Shown: one piece after another, positions 1-7,606 of the stretch
Numbering within the stretch: the stretch's first letter is position 1
How the letters are laid out: each line of letters opens with the position of its first letter
Translations under genes and position numbers: made by a program
The notes under the pieces: generated by a model
What the model was told of the DNA's origin: nothing
What the model saw: the letters and a program-made list of their open reading frames with translations, nothing else
The model's database searches: none
Source of the DNA: an uncultured Nitrospinaceae bacterium
GTDB lineage: Bacteria > Nitrospinota > Nitrospinia > Nitrospinales > VA-1
DNA: 8,716 nucleotides
Assembly: GCA_905182935.1 (NCBI GenBank)
Contig: CAJJDL010000075.1
Location: 1 to 8,716 of the forward strand
Reading direction: 5' to 3'

Positions 1-1952
1 GGATTTCGTTAGGGAGTGAACTCTTTAATTTAGAAAAGTTTCAAGCCTTTTCCGAAGATTATCAAATATTTGATGAAATTAATCCTTTCTATAAGGGGAA
101 AACACAAAGAAATTATTATATTTTTGTAAAACCACAAGGAACTATTACAGATACTGTATTCACTGAAAAATTTGTTCATGATGTTCAAAATACCATTAAT
201 ATCTCTGGCTTAGCACGTGAAATTACTGGCCTAAAAATAAAACTCACAGGGTCATTGATAGTGCGCTTAGAAGAGAATGCATTTATTAAAAATGACTTAG
301 AAAAATCCGCTTTACTTGCAGCTTTTTTGGTTGCATCAATAATACTGGTCTACACACGATCTTGGTTTTCCATTCCGCTTATTATTTTTCCATTATTATT
401 GTCAATGACTTATACATTTGCTTTGACTAAATATTTTATCGGACACCTAAATATAATTTCCGGATTTCTCGTAGCAATTTTGATGGGCTTGGGGATTGAC
501 TATGGGATTCACCTTTATATTCGCTTCAAACAGGAACTGCTTAAGGGTACATCTATTCCAGATGCGACTGAAATCGTTGTTACTCAAGTGGGTCGTTCAG
601 GGTTCATTTCAATGCTGACAACTATCAGCGTATTTTCTATATTAATTTTTTCTGACTTTCTTGGGTTTGCAGAATTTGGAAAGATAGCAACCATAGGAAT
701 TATCAGTGCTTTTTTTACATATATTTTTGTGTTTCCTGCTCAGACAATTTTTTATGACCGGGTTGAATGGCTAGGCAAACCAAAACCTCGATTATTTATT
801 TTTAAAATTTATAATCTTTATTCAAGTACGCCTTATTCTATTTCGTTGCTATTCTTAGTCCTTTTAGGTTTGAGTTTTTATCTTCTTCCTCAAATAAAGT
901 TTGAATATGATTTTCAGAAATTAAGAGGTGATTCGCCAGCGGCAGAATATGAGACAGAAAGTACGAATGACTTTGGATTTGCTTTTTCTCCGACAGTTAT
1001 ACTTGTTTCTAAAAAAGAAGATCTGTTTTATGTCCATCAAGCTTTAGATGAGATTAAAGAGAAAAATGCAAATAACTCAACGATAGGAGTACATTACTCG
1101 TTAAATCAGTTTAGCCTACAAGAGTTTGAGTCAAAAAAAGATATTATTATTAGAATTCGAAAGATAGTTAATGAAGAAAAAAATATTATCAAGCTTGCGT
1201 TAGGGAAAGATAAATTTTCTAAGTTCGAACAACTTCTAACAACTGAACCATTTGACGAGTCGAAGATTCCTCAAAATTTAATTAGTAAACTCACAGCTAA
1301 AGATGAATTTTTACTTCTCATGTTTTCTCCGGCCGATAAAAATTTTTTTAACGTAAAAAATGTTTACCAGTTATCTAGAGAAATGTTAGATGTGAAACGG
1401 GTTCTTGCAGATAGTAATGTGTCTGTATCAATATTAAATGAAAATCTCTTGGCGGCTGAAATAATGAGTTGGGTTAAGGTGAAAGGCCCTAGGGCGATGG
1501 CTGTTGCGGTAGTTATTGTTTTTTTTATTTTAATTTTTGACCTGCAGAGTATTTTATTAGCGTTTAAAACTTTATTACCACTTCTTACTGGCTTGTTGTT
1601 GACGGGGGCAATTATGGCTTTTTTTGAAATCAAGTTGAATTTTATTAATATTGTTATGTTGCCATCGATTATAGGCATTATGATTGGAAGCTGTATTTAT
1701 TTGACGCATCATATTTTAGAATATTCCATGGGTGCTACTATTAAATCTGTGCAGGAGACCGGCAGTGCTATTATATTATCTGCTTTAACAAGCTTAGCAG
1801 GTTATGTAAGTTTGAATATAGCGCATCATGCTGGGGTTAACTCTATTGCAACCATAGTTGAAATTGGGATTATTACTTGTACTATGTGTGCGTTATTTTT
1901 GCTACCTGCCTTGTTTGAAATAAGAATTGGTAAAACAGGCAATGCAGATTAA
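1..1952 (+). CDS. RND/MMPL-family lipid transporter, C-terminal part (5' end outside window)
   Basis: The reading frame is open from position 3 with no stop before 1950-1952, so this is the 3' part (about 649 codons) of a larger gene; the TTG at 255 is internal and not a start. The segment opens in the first periplasmic loop. Five hydrophobic helices follow (about 306-356, 366-434, 450-515, 600-660, 684-750), then a helix at 834-896, a long hydrophilic loop (about 900-1485) and a final helical bundle (about 1490-1930). This is the two-fold repeat of RND permeases. The helix-4 motif GLGIDYGIH (Asp codon 498-500) is the usual proton-relay site. The equivalent second-half position reads GIMIGSCIY, with Gly at 1686-1688. 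Known relatives (MMPL, HpnN-type) move lipids such as hopanoids and mycolates. Beside ceramide genes, transport of sphingolipid or a precursor is inferred. The family call is firm; the substrate is a guess. Confidence 0.88.
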   Translation, partial: ISLGSELFNLEKFQAFSEDYQIFDEINPFYKGKTQRNYYIFVKPQGTITDTVFTEKFVHDVQNTINISGLAREITGLKIKLTGSLIVRLEENAFIKNDLEKSALLAAFLVASIILVYTRSWFSIPLIIFPLLLSMTYTFALTKYFIGHLNIISGFLVAILMGLGIDYGIHLYIRFKQELLKGTSIPDATEIVVTQVGRSGFISMLTTISVFSILIFSDFLGFAEFGKIATIGIISAFFTYIFVFPAQTIFYDRVEWLGKPKPRLFIFKIYNLYSSTPYSISLLFLVLLGLSFYLLPQIKFEYDFQKLRGDSPAAEYETESTNDFGFAFSPTVILVSKKEDLFYVHQALDEIKEKNANNSTIGVHYSLNQFSLQEFESKKDIIIRIRKIVNEEKNIIKLALGKDKFSKFEQLLTTEPFDESKIPQNLISKLTAKDEFLLLMFSPADKNFFNVKNVYQLSREMLDVKRVLADSNVSVSILNENLLAAEIMSWVKVKGPRAMAVAVVIVFFILIFDLQSILLAFKTLLPLLTGLLLTGAIMAFFEIKLNFINIVMLPSIIGIMIGSCIYLTHHILEYSMGATIKSVQETGSAIILSALTSLAGYVSLNIAHHAGVNSIATIVEIGIITCTMCALFLLPALFEIRIGKTGNAD

Positions 1953-1967
1953 AAAATTCTATCAATA

Positions 1968-1996
1968 TTGGCGCTGATGTTTGGATTATATTTAAT
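1968..1996 (+). promoter_or_regulatory. candidate sigma-70 promoter before the desaturase gene
   Basis: TTGGCG (1968-1973, 4 of 6 to consensus) and TTTAAT (1991-1996, 5 of 6) are separated by 17 bases, in the 105-base gap after the transporter stop. The region is so AT-rich that chance matches are likely. Confidence 0.3.
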
Positions 1997-2057
1997 ATTG
2001 TGAAATTTTATGACAGCTCATTTAGTAAAGTAATGATTATTTAGATAAGGTGAACTT

Positions 2058-3083
2058 GTGTCTCATATTAAAGAAGAAATAAAATTCCCGATAAGAGAAG
2101 CGAGAGAGATCGTTAAGGATTTAATGCAACCAAATGCCTTTATATATTGGGTTGATTTTTTGTTTCATATTACTCTTGGATGGGGTGCATTTTTCTTTTG
2201 TTCTCATTCAAGTCTATTTTCTCCAAGTCAGTGCGGTTTCTTTTTTGTATCGGTTTTCTCTTTTTTTAGGGCGGCTATTTTTATTCACGAAATAACTCAC
2301 TTGAGAAAAGGAACTTTTCGTTTGTTCCAATTTTCCTGGAACTTATTATGTGGTTTCCCTTTGATGATTCCTTCTTTCTTGTATAAGGGAGTCCATAACG
2401 ACCATCATAATATAAATTTATATGGTACTCGGGGTGATGGCGAGTATTTCCCATTCGTGCACGAGGGGAAGTCTAAAATTATTTTATTTATTTTATCTTC
2501 CTTTTTTGTGCCAGTGCTATTTTTCGTACGCTTTGTATTTTTAACCCCATTGTCGTATTGCCATCAAGGTATAAGGCTGTTTGTCTTAGAAAAATTTTCA
2601 TCTCTCTCAATTGATTTAAGTTATAGAAGAACAAAGTCGTCATTAAATTCTGTCGGTATGTGGCAGGTTCAGGAATTTGTTGCCTGCTTATTTGGGTGGG
2701 TTTTTCTTTTAATGGTTATTCAAGGCATTATACATTATAAGATTCTTTATTTGTGGGTCGTCACTTTCGGGGCAGTTTTTTTTATTAATTCGGTTAGAAC
2801 ACTATGTGCGCATTGCTACCGTTATTCTGAAAATCAAACTCTTGACCTCTCAGAGCAACTTCTAGATTCTGTCAATATTCCCAAAAGTTTTTTGGGTTTT
2901 TTATGGGCTCCTGTCGGGTTAAGGTTTCATGCTACGCATCATTTGATTCCAGAAATGCCCTATCATTCTCTTGGGGAAACTCATAAGAGACTTATGGGTA
3001 AGTTTTCATGTAAAAATCTATACATTCAGACTAATTCTAATAGTCTGTGTTCAACTCTATCGCGTATTTGGAGGGAATCTTAA
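2058..3083 (+). CDS. membrane fatty acid desaturase/hydroxylase, possibly acting on sphingolipid
   Basis: This 341-aa integral membrane di-iron enzyme belongs to the FADS superfamily. The three histidine boxes are visible: HEITH (residues 77-81), HNDHH (113-117) and HATHH (291-295). A further His sits in RTLCAH (252), and the C-terminal stretch LIPEMPYHSLGETHKRL is typical of a proteobacterial desaturase group. Hydrophobic segments lie near 30-50, 58-76, 94-109, 141-164, 207-225 and 228-246. The start is GTG at 2058: AAGG at 2047-2050 is 7 bases upstream, and an in-frame TAA at 2046-2048 excludes anything further upstream. Such enzymes use O2 and an electron donor to desaturate or hydroxylate acyl chains. 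The substrate could be a phospholipid acyl chain or, given the next genes, the sphingoid or N-acyl chain of ceramide (inference). The class call is secure; the substrate is not. Confidence 0.85.
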   Translation: MSHIKEEIKFPIREAREIVKDLMQPNAFIYWVDFLFHITLGWGAFFFCSHSSLFSPSQCGFFFVSVFSFFRAAIFIHEITHLRKGTFRLFQFSWNLLCGFPLMIPSFLYKGVHNDHHNINLYGTRGDGEYFPFVHEGKSKIILFILSSFFVPVLFFVRFVFLTPLSYCHQGIRLFVLEKFSSLSIDLSYRRTKSSLNSVGMWQVQEFVACLFGWVFLLMVIQGIIHYKILYLWVVTFGAVFFINSVRTLCAHCYRYSENQTLDLSEQLLDSVNIPKSFLGFLWAPVGLRFHATHHLIPEMPYHSLGETHKRLMGKFSCKNLYIQTNSNSLCSTLSRIWRES

Positions 3084-3219
3084 CGTTTTGCCCTTTTTGT
3101 GCTTTTTGTAGAATATTTTTAATGTTATCTTATATTTAGTTTATAGCCTATGAATGTATTAACTATTTTTGTTCCCAACCAATTAAAATAATAAACATCG
3201 TTTTAAATAGAAATAAACT

Positions 3220-4512
3220 ATGCCAAAAACGTCTCTCGATTCAGATTCTGCGAAAAAAATAATTCAAATAAAAAAGAAATTTGATTTTGAAAGCAGCCAT
3301 CTAAACACTTCATTTAAAAACGATGAAAGTATTCTTTCCAAATGTTTTAATTATAACGCTCCTGACCAGGCTAAAGATTTAGGTATATATCCTTATTTCC
3401 GAGAAATTCAAGAAACTGGAACTTCGCATGTCGTTATTGATGGGAAAAGAGTCGTGACCATCTCAAGTAATAATTATCTTGGTCTAGCAAAAGATCCAAA
3501 CGTTATTAAGGCAGGAAGGGAAGCCCTAGAAAAATTTGGAATTGGGTGTACTGGCAGTCGATTTCTTAATGGGACTCTTGATTTACACCGAGTCTTGGAA
3601 GAAAATATTTCAAATTTTCTTGGGCGTGAAGATTCGATTGTTATGTCAACAGGTTTTCAGGCAAATCAAGGAACTATCTCCTGTATTTTAGGAAGACAAG
3701 ATGTAGCATTTTCTGATCGCGAAAATCACGCAAGTATTTATGAAGGATGTGCAGTTGCTTCAGGAAAGACTATGCGCTATCGGCATAATGATATGGACCA
3801 CCTTGAGTCCTTGCTGAAAAAAAATTCTACAGTTAAAGGTAAAATTATTATCACTGATAGTGTTTTTAGTATGAGTGGTGATATTGCTAATTTACCTGAA
3901 ATTGTTAAGCTCGCCAAAAACTATGGTGCCAGTTTAATGGTTGACGAGGCTCATGGGCTTGGAGTACTAGGTGATCGTGGTAGAGGAGCTTGCGAATACT
4001 TTAATGTGGAAAAAGAAGTTGATATTTATGTCGGTACGTTCTCAAAGAGCTTGGGTTCCATTGGAGGTTTTGTTTCTGCCAAGAAAAGTATAACTGAGTA
4101 TATCCGTCATAAAGCTGCCGCATTTATTTTTACAGCTGCCTTACCTCCGGCCTCTGTTGGTGGGGTAATAGAGGGGTTAAATATTCTTTCGAGTGATTCG
4201 AGGAGAAGAAATCTCTTGCATGAAAATACAGCTTATATAAAGAGGGGATTTTTTGATATGGGAATACAGGTTAATAATAATCAAGTTCCTATCGTCCCAA
4301 TCTTAATAGGTGATGAAGCACTCACGCTTTATATGAATAGGCTACTATTTGAAGATGGGGTGTTTGCAGGTGTCGCTGTATCACCAGTGGTTCCACCATT
4401 AAAAGCAATGATCCGCACCAGTTATACTTGTGCTCATACTAAAGAGGATTTAGATCAAATTATGCTTTCATTCAAGAGTAACTTACAAAAGTTAGGTATC
4501 TTGCCGCAGTAA
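3220..4512 (+). CDS. spt: serine palmitoyltransferase (alpha-oxoamine synthase family)
   Basis: This 430-aa fold-type I PLP enzyme should condense L-serine with a long-chain acyl thioester to give 3-ketosphinganine, the first step of sphingolipid synthesis. The Schiff-base lysine is K276 in GTFSKSLGSIGGF. This TFSKS form is typical of serine palmitoyltransferases, whereas AONS (BioF) enzymes usually have TxGKA. H170 (ENHASIYEG) is the PLP-stacking histidine, D242 and H245 lie in VDEAHGLG, and R399 in the C-terminal MIRTS is a candidate carboxylate-binding Arg. The length matches soluble bacterial Spt (about 400-430 aa). In-frame TAG and TAA codons lie just before the ATG at 3220, which fixes the start, yet no good Shine-Dalgarno is visible. 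The stop shares one base with the next start (TAATG). BioF or KBL remain alternatives, but the bCerS and CerR neighbours argue for Spt. Confidence 0.87.
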   Translation: MPKTSLDSDSAKKIIQIKKKFDFESSHLNTSFKNDESILSKCFNYNAPDQAKDLGIYPYFREIQETGTSHVVIDGKRVVTISSNNYLGLAKDPNVIKAGREALEKFGIGCTGSRFLNGTLDLHRVLEENISNFLGREDSIVMSTGFQANQGTISCILGRQDVAFSDRENHASIYEGCAVASGKTMRYRHNDMDHLESLLKKNSTVKGKIIITDSVFSMSGDIANLPEIVKLAKNYGASLMVDEAHGLGVLGDRGRGACEYFNVEKEVDIYVGTFSKSLGSIGGFVSAKKSITEYIRHKAAAFIFTAALPPASVGGVIEGLNILSSDSRRRNLLHENTAYIKRGFFDMGIQVNNNQVPIVPILIGDEALTLYMNRLLFEDGVFAGVAVSPVVPPLKAMIRTSYTCAHTKEDLDQIMLSFKSNLQKLGILPQ

Positions 4513-5633
4513 TGGTTTTTAGTGTCAAAAAAGTAAAAACTCCCGCCGAAAAACAGCTGTTTATTCGAATGCCATGGAAAGTCTATGATAAATCTTCTTT
4601 ATGGGTTCCTCCTCTAATTAGCGAGCGTATAAAATTCTTAAATCCTGAAGTAAATCCATTTTTCAAGAAATGCGAAGTTGATTTATTTCTGGTTATTTCT
4701 GAATCTAAGGAGGTTGTAGGAAGAATTGCTTTAATCATAAACCATGTTCATAATAAAAAATTTTCAGAAAAAGTTGGTTTTTTTGGGATGTTTGAAACCA
4801 TTAATAATAGAGAAGTTTCAGATTCCTTGTTTGGTATATCTACAGTATGGTGTCGAGAGAAAAACCTCAATAAGCTTGTAGGGCCAATAAGCTTATCAAC
4901 TAATCATGAATGTGGCTTGCTTGTAGCAGGATTTGATTCTTCGCCAGTAATTGGGATGCCCTATAATCCACCTTATTACTCAGATATTCTTGATGATCTA
5001 AAATTTAATAAGGCCAAAGATCTCGTTTCATTAAAATTGGAGATCACGCAGATGCCTCAATATTTAGAATTAGCGATGTCTCGTTTGAATAGCAGACAAC
5101 GATTTACAATGAGATCTATTCGCCTTAATAGATTTGATGAAGAAATTGACCTTATCTGGGATATTTATAATGATGCATGGGTTGATAACTGGGGATTTGT
5201 TCCAATGTCAAAAGAAGAATTTAAGTATGCAGCAAGTGAAATGAAAAGGTTTATTCAACCAGAATATTGCTTTATTTCTGAGGTTGGTGGAGAACCGGCT
5301 GGATTTTCGATTACCCTGCCTGATATTAACGAAATATTAAAAACAATAAATGGCAGGATTTTCCCATTGGGTTGGGCAAAATTTTTATTGAACAAAAACA
5401 ATATAAAGGTTTATCGAGTTGTTGCCTTAGGAGTAAAGAAAAAATATCGGCGTCTAGGGATTGATGCAGCGCTTTATTATGAGACCTACAATAGGTTCCT
5501 GAAAAATAAAATAAAGTGGTGTGATATATCTTGGGTACTTGAAGATAACAAGTCCATGCTTTCTCCAATGTTACGTCTGGGTGGAACTATTTATAAAAGG
5601 CATCGAATTTATGAAAAATACCTCCTTACTTGA
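4512..5633 (+). CDS. bcerS: bacterial ceramide synthase-type N-acyltransferase (GNAT fold)
   Basis: This 373-aa soluble protein looks like the GNAT-like family that includes the Caulobacter ceramide synthase, which N-acylates 3-ketosphinganine to oxidised ceramide and is unrelated to eukaryotic CerS. Visible family blocks are WVPPL (31-35), NPFF (48-51), VGFFGMFE (88-95), GPISLSTNHECG (124-135), GFDSSP (140-145), MPYNPPYY (149-156), NWGFVPMSKEEF (226-237), the PDIN stretch (270-273), the acyl-thioester loop ALGVKKKYRRLGID (305-318) and EDNKSM (344-349). The RRLGID segment corresponds to GNAT motif A. The ATG at 4512 shares one base with the Spt stop and has no strong SD, so translational coupling is likely. 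The last 23 bases overlap the reductase gene. The assignment comes from recalled family motifs plus gene order; a general N-acyltransferase role is the alternative. Confidence 0.8.
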   Translation: MVFSVKKVKTPAEKQLFIRMPWKVYDKSSLWVPPLISERIKFLNPEVNPFFKKCEVDLFLVISESKEVVGRIALIINHVHNKKFSEKVGFFGMFETINNREVSDSLFGISTVWCREKNLNKLVGPISLSTNHECGLLVAGFDSSPVIGMPYNPPYYSDILDDLKFNKAKDLVSLKLEITQMPQYLELAMSRLNSRQRFTMRSIRLNRFDEEIDLIWDIYNDAWVDNWGFVPMSKEEFKYAASEMKRFIQPEYCFISEVGGEPAGFSITLPDINEILKTINGRIFPLGWAKFLLNKNNIKVYRVVALGVKKKYRRLGIDAALYYETYNRFLKNKIKWCDISWVLEDNKSMLSPMLRLGGTIYKRHRIYEKYLLT

Positions 5634-6621
5634 AAACTCTACCGTTGTTGTTACGGGGGCCAGCGGATTTATTGGGAGCCACTTAGTTGATTATTTAGTC
5701 GAGCATGGTTGTATTGTCCATGCTGTGATAAGAGAGACGAGTGATCGTCGATGGTTAAACAAATCAGGCCAAGTAAAAATACATATAGCTAACCTCGAGG
5801 AAAGGCCGCTTCTGTCATGCATTGAGAAAGCAGATTATCTTTTTCATTGTTCTGGGGTAACTAAGGCTAAAACTAGAGAAAAATACATTTCGGGCAACTC
5901 ATATTCATGTGAGAATCTTTATGAAAGGTGCGCTGTTGCAGGACATAACCTTAAAAAAATCATACACTTGAGTAGTCTAGCCGCGACTGGTCCAAGTAGT
6001 CAGTATACTCCTGTAGATGAAAAAAATCTGTGTAAACCCATAACATATTATGGAGAATCTAAACTTCTTGGAGAAGAAGTGGCTGTAAAGTATTTTTCTT
6101 CACTTCCTATCGTTATTCTTCGCCCTCCTGTTGTATATGGTCCAAGAGAATTAAGTTTTTTCGTATACCTGAAAACATTAAGCAAAGGGTGGAATATAAA
6201 AGTTGGAAGATTGAGCCGAGAGTTATCTTTGATTTATGTTTCGGATCTAATTAGAGCTATGATTCAGGCGGCACTTTATCATCCGCAAAGTCAAAGAATA
6301 TACTTTGTTACCGATGGCGAATCTTATACTTGGGATAATGTTGCGGAATCAGCAATGAAAAACTTTGATGTGAATATTAAAAACGTGGCTTTGCCTGAAA
6401 TGTTGCTCAGTTTTCTAGCTAATGCTATCGAAGCTTTAGCTTGGTTTAGCTCCGAGCCAGCACTTTTTGATCGGCAGAGAATGATTGACCTTCGTCAAAT
6501 ATCGTGGGTTGCTTCCTCTCGTGCATTTTTTGAAGCACATACGTTTGAGCCAAAATATAATTTAGAACAAGGCCTGAAGGAAACGATTCAATGGTATAAG
6601 AACAATAAATGGTTACAATAA
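5611..6621 (+). CDS. cerR: NAD(P)-dependent epimerase/dehydrogenase, ceramide-reductase type
   Basis: This extended short-chain dehydrogenase (336 aa) probably reduces the 3-keto group of N-acyl-3-ketosphinganine, giving dihydroceramide, as CerR does in Caulobacter. The N-terminal Rossmann motif is TGASGFIG (G16, G19, G22), the catalytic serine region is HLSSLAATGPS (S121/S122), and the Tyr-Lys pair is Y147 and K151 in YYGESKLLGE, followed by ILRPPVVYGPRE (159-170). The overall look is that of 3-beta-HSD/UDP-sugar epimerase proteins. The start is set at ATG 5611: the Rossmann strand begins a few residues later and AAAAGG at 5595-5600 is 10 bases upstream. The frame stays open upstream to 5521, but that would add about 30 residues lacking any domain and overlap the previous gene by over 100 bases. 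With this start the overlap is 23 bases. A sugar-nucleotide epimerase is possible but unlikely here. Confidence 0.82.
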   Translation: MKNTSLLENSTVVVTGASGFIGSHLVDYLVEHGCIVHAVIRETSDRRWLNKSGQVKIHIANLEERPLLSCIEKADYLFHCSGVTKAKTREKYISGNSYSCENLYERCAVAGHNLKKIIHLSSLAATGPSSQYTPVDEKNLCKPITYYGESKLLGEEVAVKYFSSLPIVILRPPVVYGPRELSFFVYLKTLSKGWNIKVGRLSRELSLIYVSDLIRAMIQAALYHPQSQRIYFVTDGESYTWDNVAESAMKNFDVNIKNVALPEMLLSFLANAIEALAWFSSEPALFDRQRMIDLRQISWVASSRAFFEAHTFEPKYNLEQGLKETIQWYKNNKWLQ

Positions 6622-7518
6622 ATGAATGATGCAGACTTGTCGGTTAATGAATTAATAGAACCAGTAAACCGTTATTTTCATAACTCTATCGCAGGACAAA
6701 TTGTAAATATTTTAAAAAACACCTGGGTGACTCCTGATCAGGTTACTTATATATCAATTTTTATTGGATTGATTTCCGCGTATATTTTTAGTTTAGGTAC
6801 GCCTTGGTCATTTTTTTTGGCTGGTATTGTACTAGAGTTGGTCCTGATTCTGGACTGCGTTGATGGTCAGTTAGCCCGTGTTAAAAAATGTGCTAGTGAT
6901 TTGGGCCGTCTTCTCGATGGTATCGCTGGTTATATTATTTATTTAGCCGTGCTTGGTGGAATAATGATTGGGCTGGATAAGTATTACATAGCACTAATTT
7001 TATTTGGTGCGGTAACTATTCTAAGAGGAATAGCATATGATTATTGTAAACTGACTTTCATAACCATAATTCAAAAGGGCTATGATGGAAGTGATAAAGA
7101 AATATTGGATACATATTTAAAAATTTCAAAAAAAACCTCAATTCTTCTGAAGGTATATTTTAACTATTTGCAGGTTCAACGTTTTATTTTTAATGGTTAC
7201 TTTAATAGCTTTGATAGTTTTTCAACCATTGTTAATGATAAACTCGATAGTTTTTCAACTATTGTTAATGATGGACTAGACAACGGCCTTATACTTTCTT
7301 TTAAAAAAAGGAAAGAATATCGAGAAAAAGTTAGTTCTTTGATGGTTACTTGGAGTTGGAATGGAGTTGATTCCGCAATGTTTTTACTGGTGTTAATTTC
7401 CGTTTTTGGAGTTATAGAAGACTATTTGCTCCCATTGGCAATTTTTATAGCTTCCCAATTTATTTTTACGATGATTTTCCACCGAGTAAAAATTTATAAA
7501 ATCAATAAAATTAAATGA
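6622..7518 (+). CDS. CDP-alcohol phosphatidyltransferase-family membrane protein, atypical active site
   Basis: This 298-aa membrane protein carries the family signature from residue 78: D78-C-V-D81-G-Q-L-A-R86, then G95 and D99. The fourth Asp, the presumed catalytic base, is replaced by G103 (codon GGT, 6928-6930). Family members join a CDP-activated alcohol to a hydroxyl acceptor at the inner membrane. In this operon the likely job is adding a phospho-headgroup to ceramide (inference). Hydrophobic segments lie near 40-58, 62-80, 101-117, 120-136, 250-265 and 268-287. Between the fourth and fifth lies a hydrophilic stretch of about 110 residues containing an 11-aa tandem repeat (198-219). 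The ATG directly follows the reductase stop (TAA-ATG) with no clear SD, so coupled translation is likely. The family call is strong; activity is uncertain because of G103. Confidence 0.82.
   Translation: MNDADLSVNELIEPVNRYFHNSIAGQIVNILKNTWVTPDQVTYISIFIGLISAYIFSLGTPWSFFLAGIVLELVLILDCVDGQLARVKKCASDLGRLLDGIAGYIIYLAVLGGIMIGLDKYYIALILFGAVTILRGIAYDYCKLTFITIIQKGYDGSDKEILDTYLKISKKTSILLKVYFNYLQVQRFIFNGYFNSFDSFSTIVNDKLDSFSTIVNDGLDNGLILSFKKRKEYREKVSSLMVTWSWNGVDSAMFLLVLISVFGVIEDYLLPLAIFIASQFIFTMIFHRVKIYKINKIK
7213..7278 (+). repeat. in-frame tandem duplication, 2 x 33 bp
   Basis: Two adjacent 33-base units (7213-7245 and 7246-7278) match at 29 of 33 positions. They encode DSFSTIVNDKL and DSFSTIVNDGL in the loop before the last helices of the CDP-alcohol phosphatidyltransferase homologue. 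Because the unit is 11 codons, the frame is kept. The few differences suggest a fairly recent duplication. Confidence 0.92.
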
Positions 7519-7606
7519 ACCTGGAATAATAGTTATTAAAATATTCTGGTATTTTTGTGAGATTAAGAATTCCTAGGTTTTACTATTGAATAAAAGGGTG
7601 AATGAA

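Noticed and set aside
1364..1678. Open frame on the minus strand inside the transporter gene
   Set aside because: It is antisense to clear RND sequence, low in complexity and has no recognisable motif; a shadow of the real gene.
3106..3136. Possible promoter for spt (TTGTAG, then TATATT)
   Set aside because: The -35 box matches only 3 of 6 and the spacer is 19 bases; not separable from background in this AT-rich gap.
3220..4512. Annotation as BioF (8-amino-7-oxononanoate synthase)
   Set aside because: The PLP lysine motif is TFSKSLGS rather than a TxGKA type, no biotin gene is nearby, and the next two genes match ceramide synthase and ceramide reductase types.
5326..5568. Open frame on the minus strand inside the ceramide synthase gene
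   Set aside because: It lies opposite the conserved GNAT motif A region and has no domain of its own.
5521..5610. Upstream extension of the reductase
   Set aside because: It would overlap the ceramide synthase gene by over 100 bases and add residues before the Rossmann motif without an SD; ATG 5611 has AAAAGG upstream.
7519..7585. Possible terminator after the phosphatidyltransferase gene
   Set aside because: The only hairpin I see is AATAA-TAG-TTATT (5 bp, all A/T) without a following T run in the right place.
7586..7606. TTG start for the small membrane protein
   Set aside because: The strong AAAAGGG lies downstream of it and is well placed for ATG 7607 instead.
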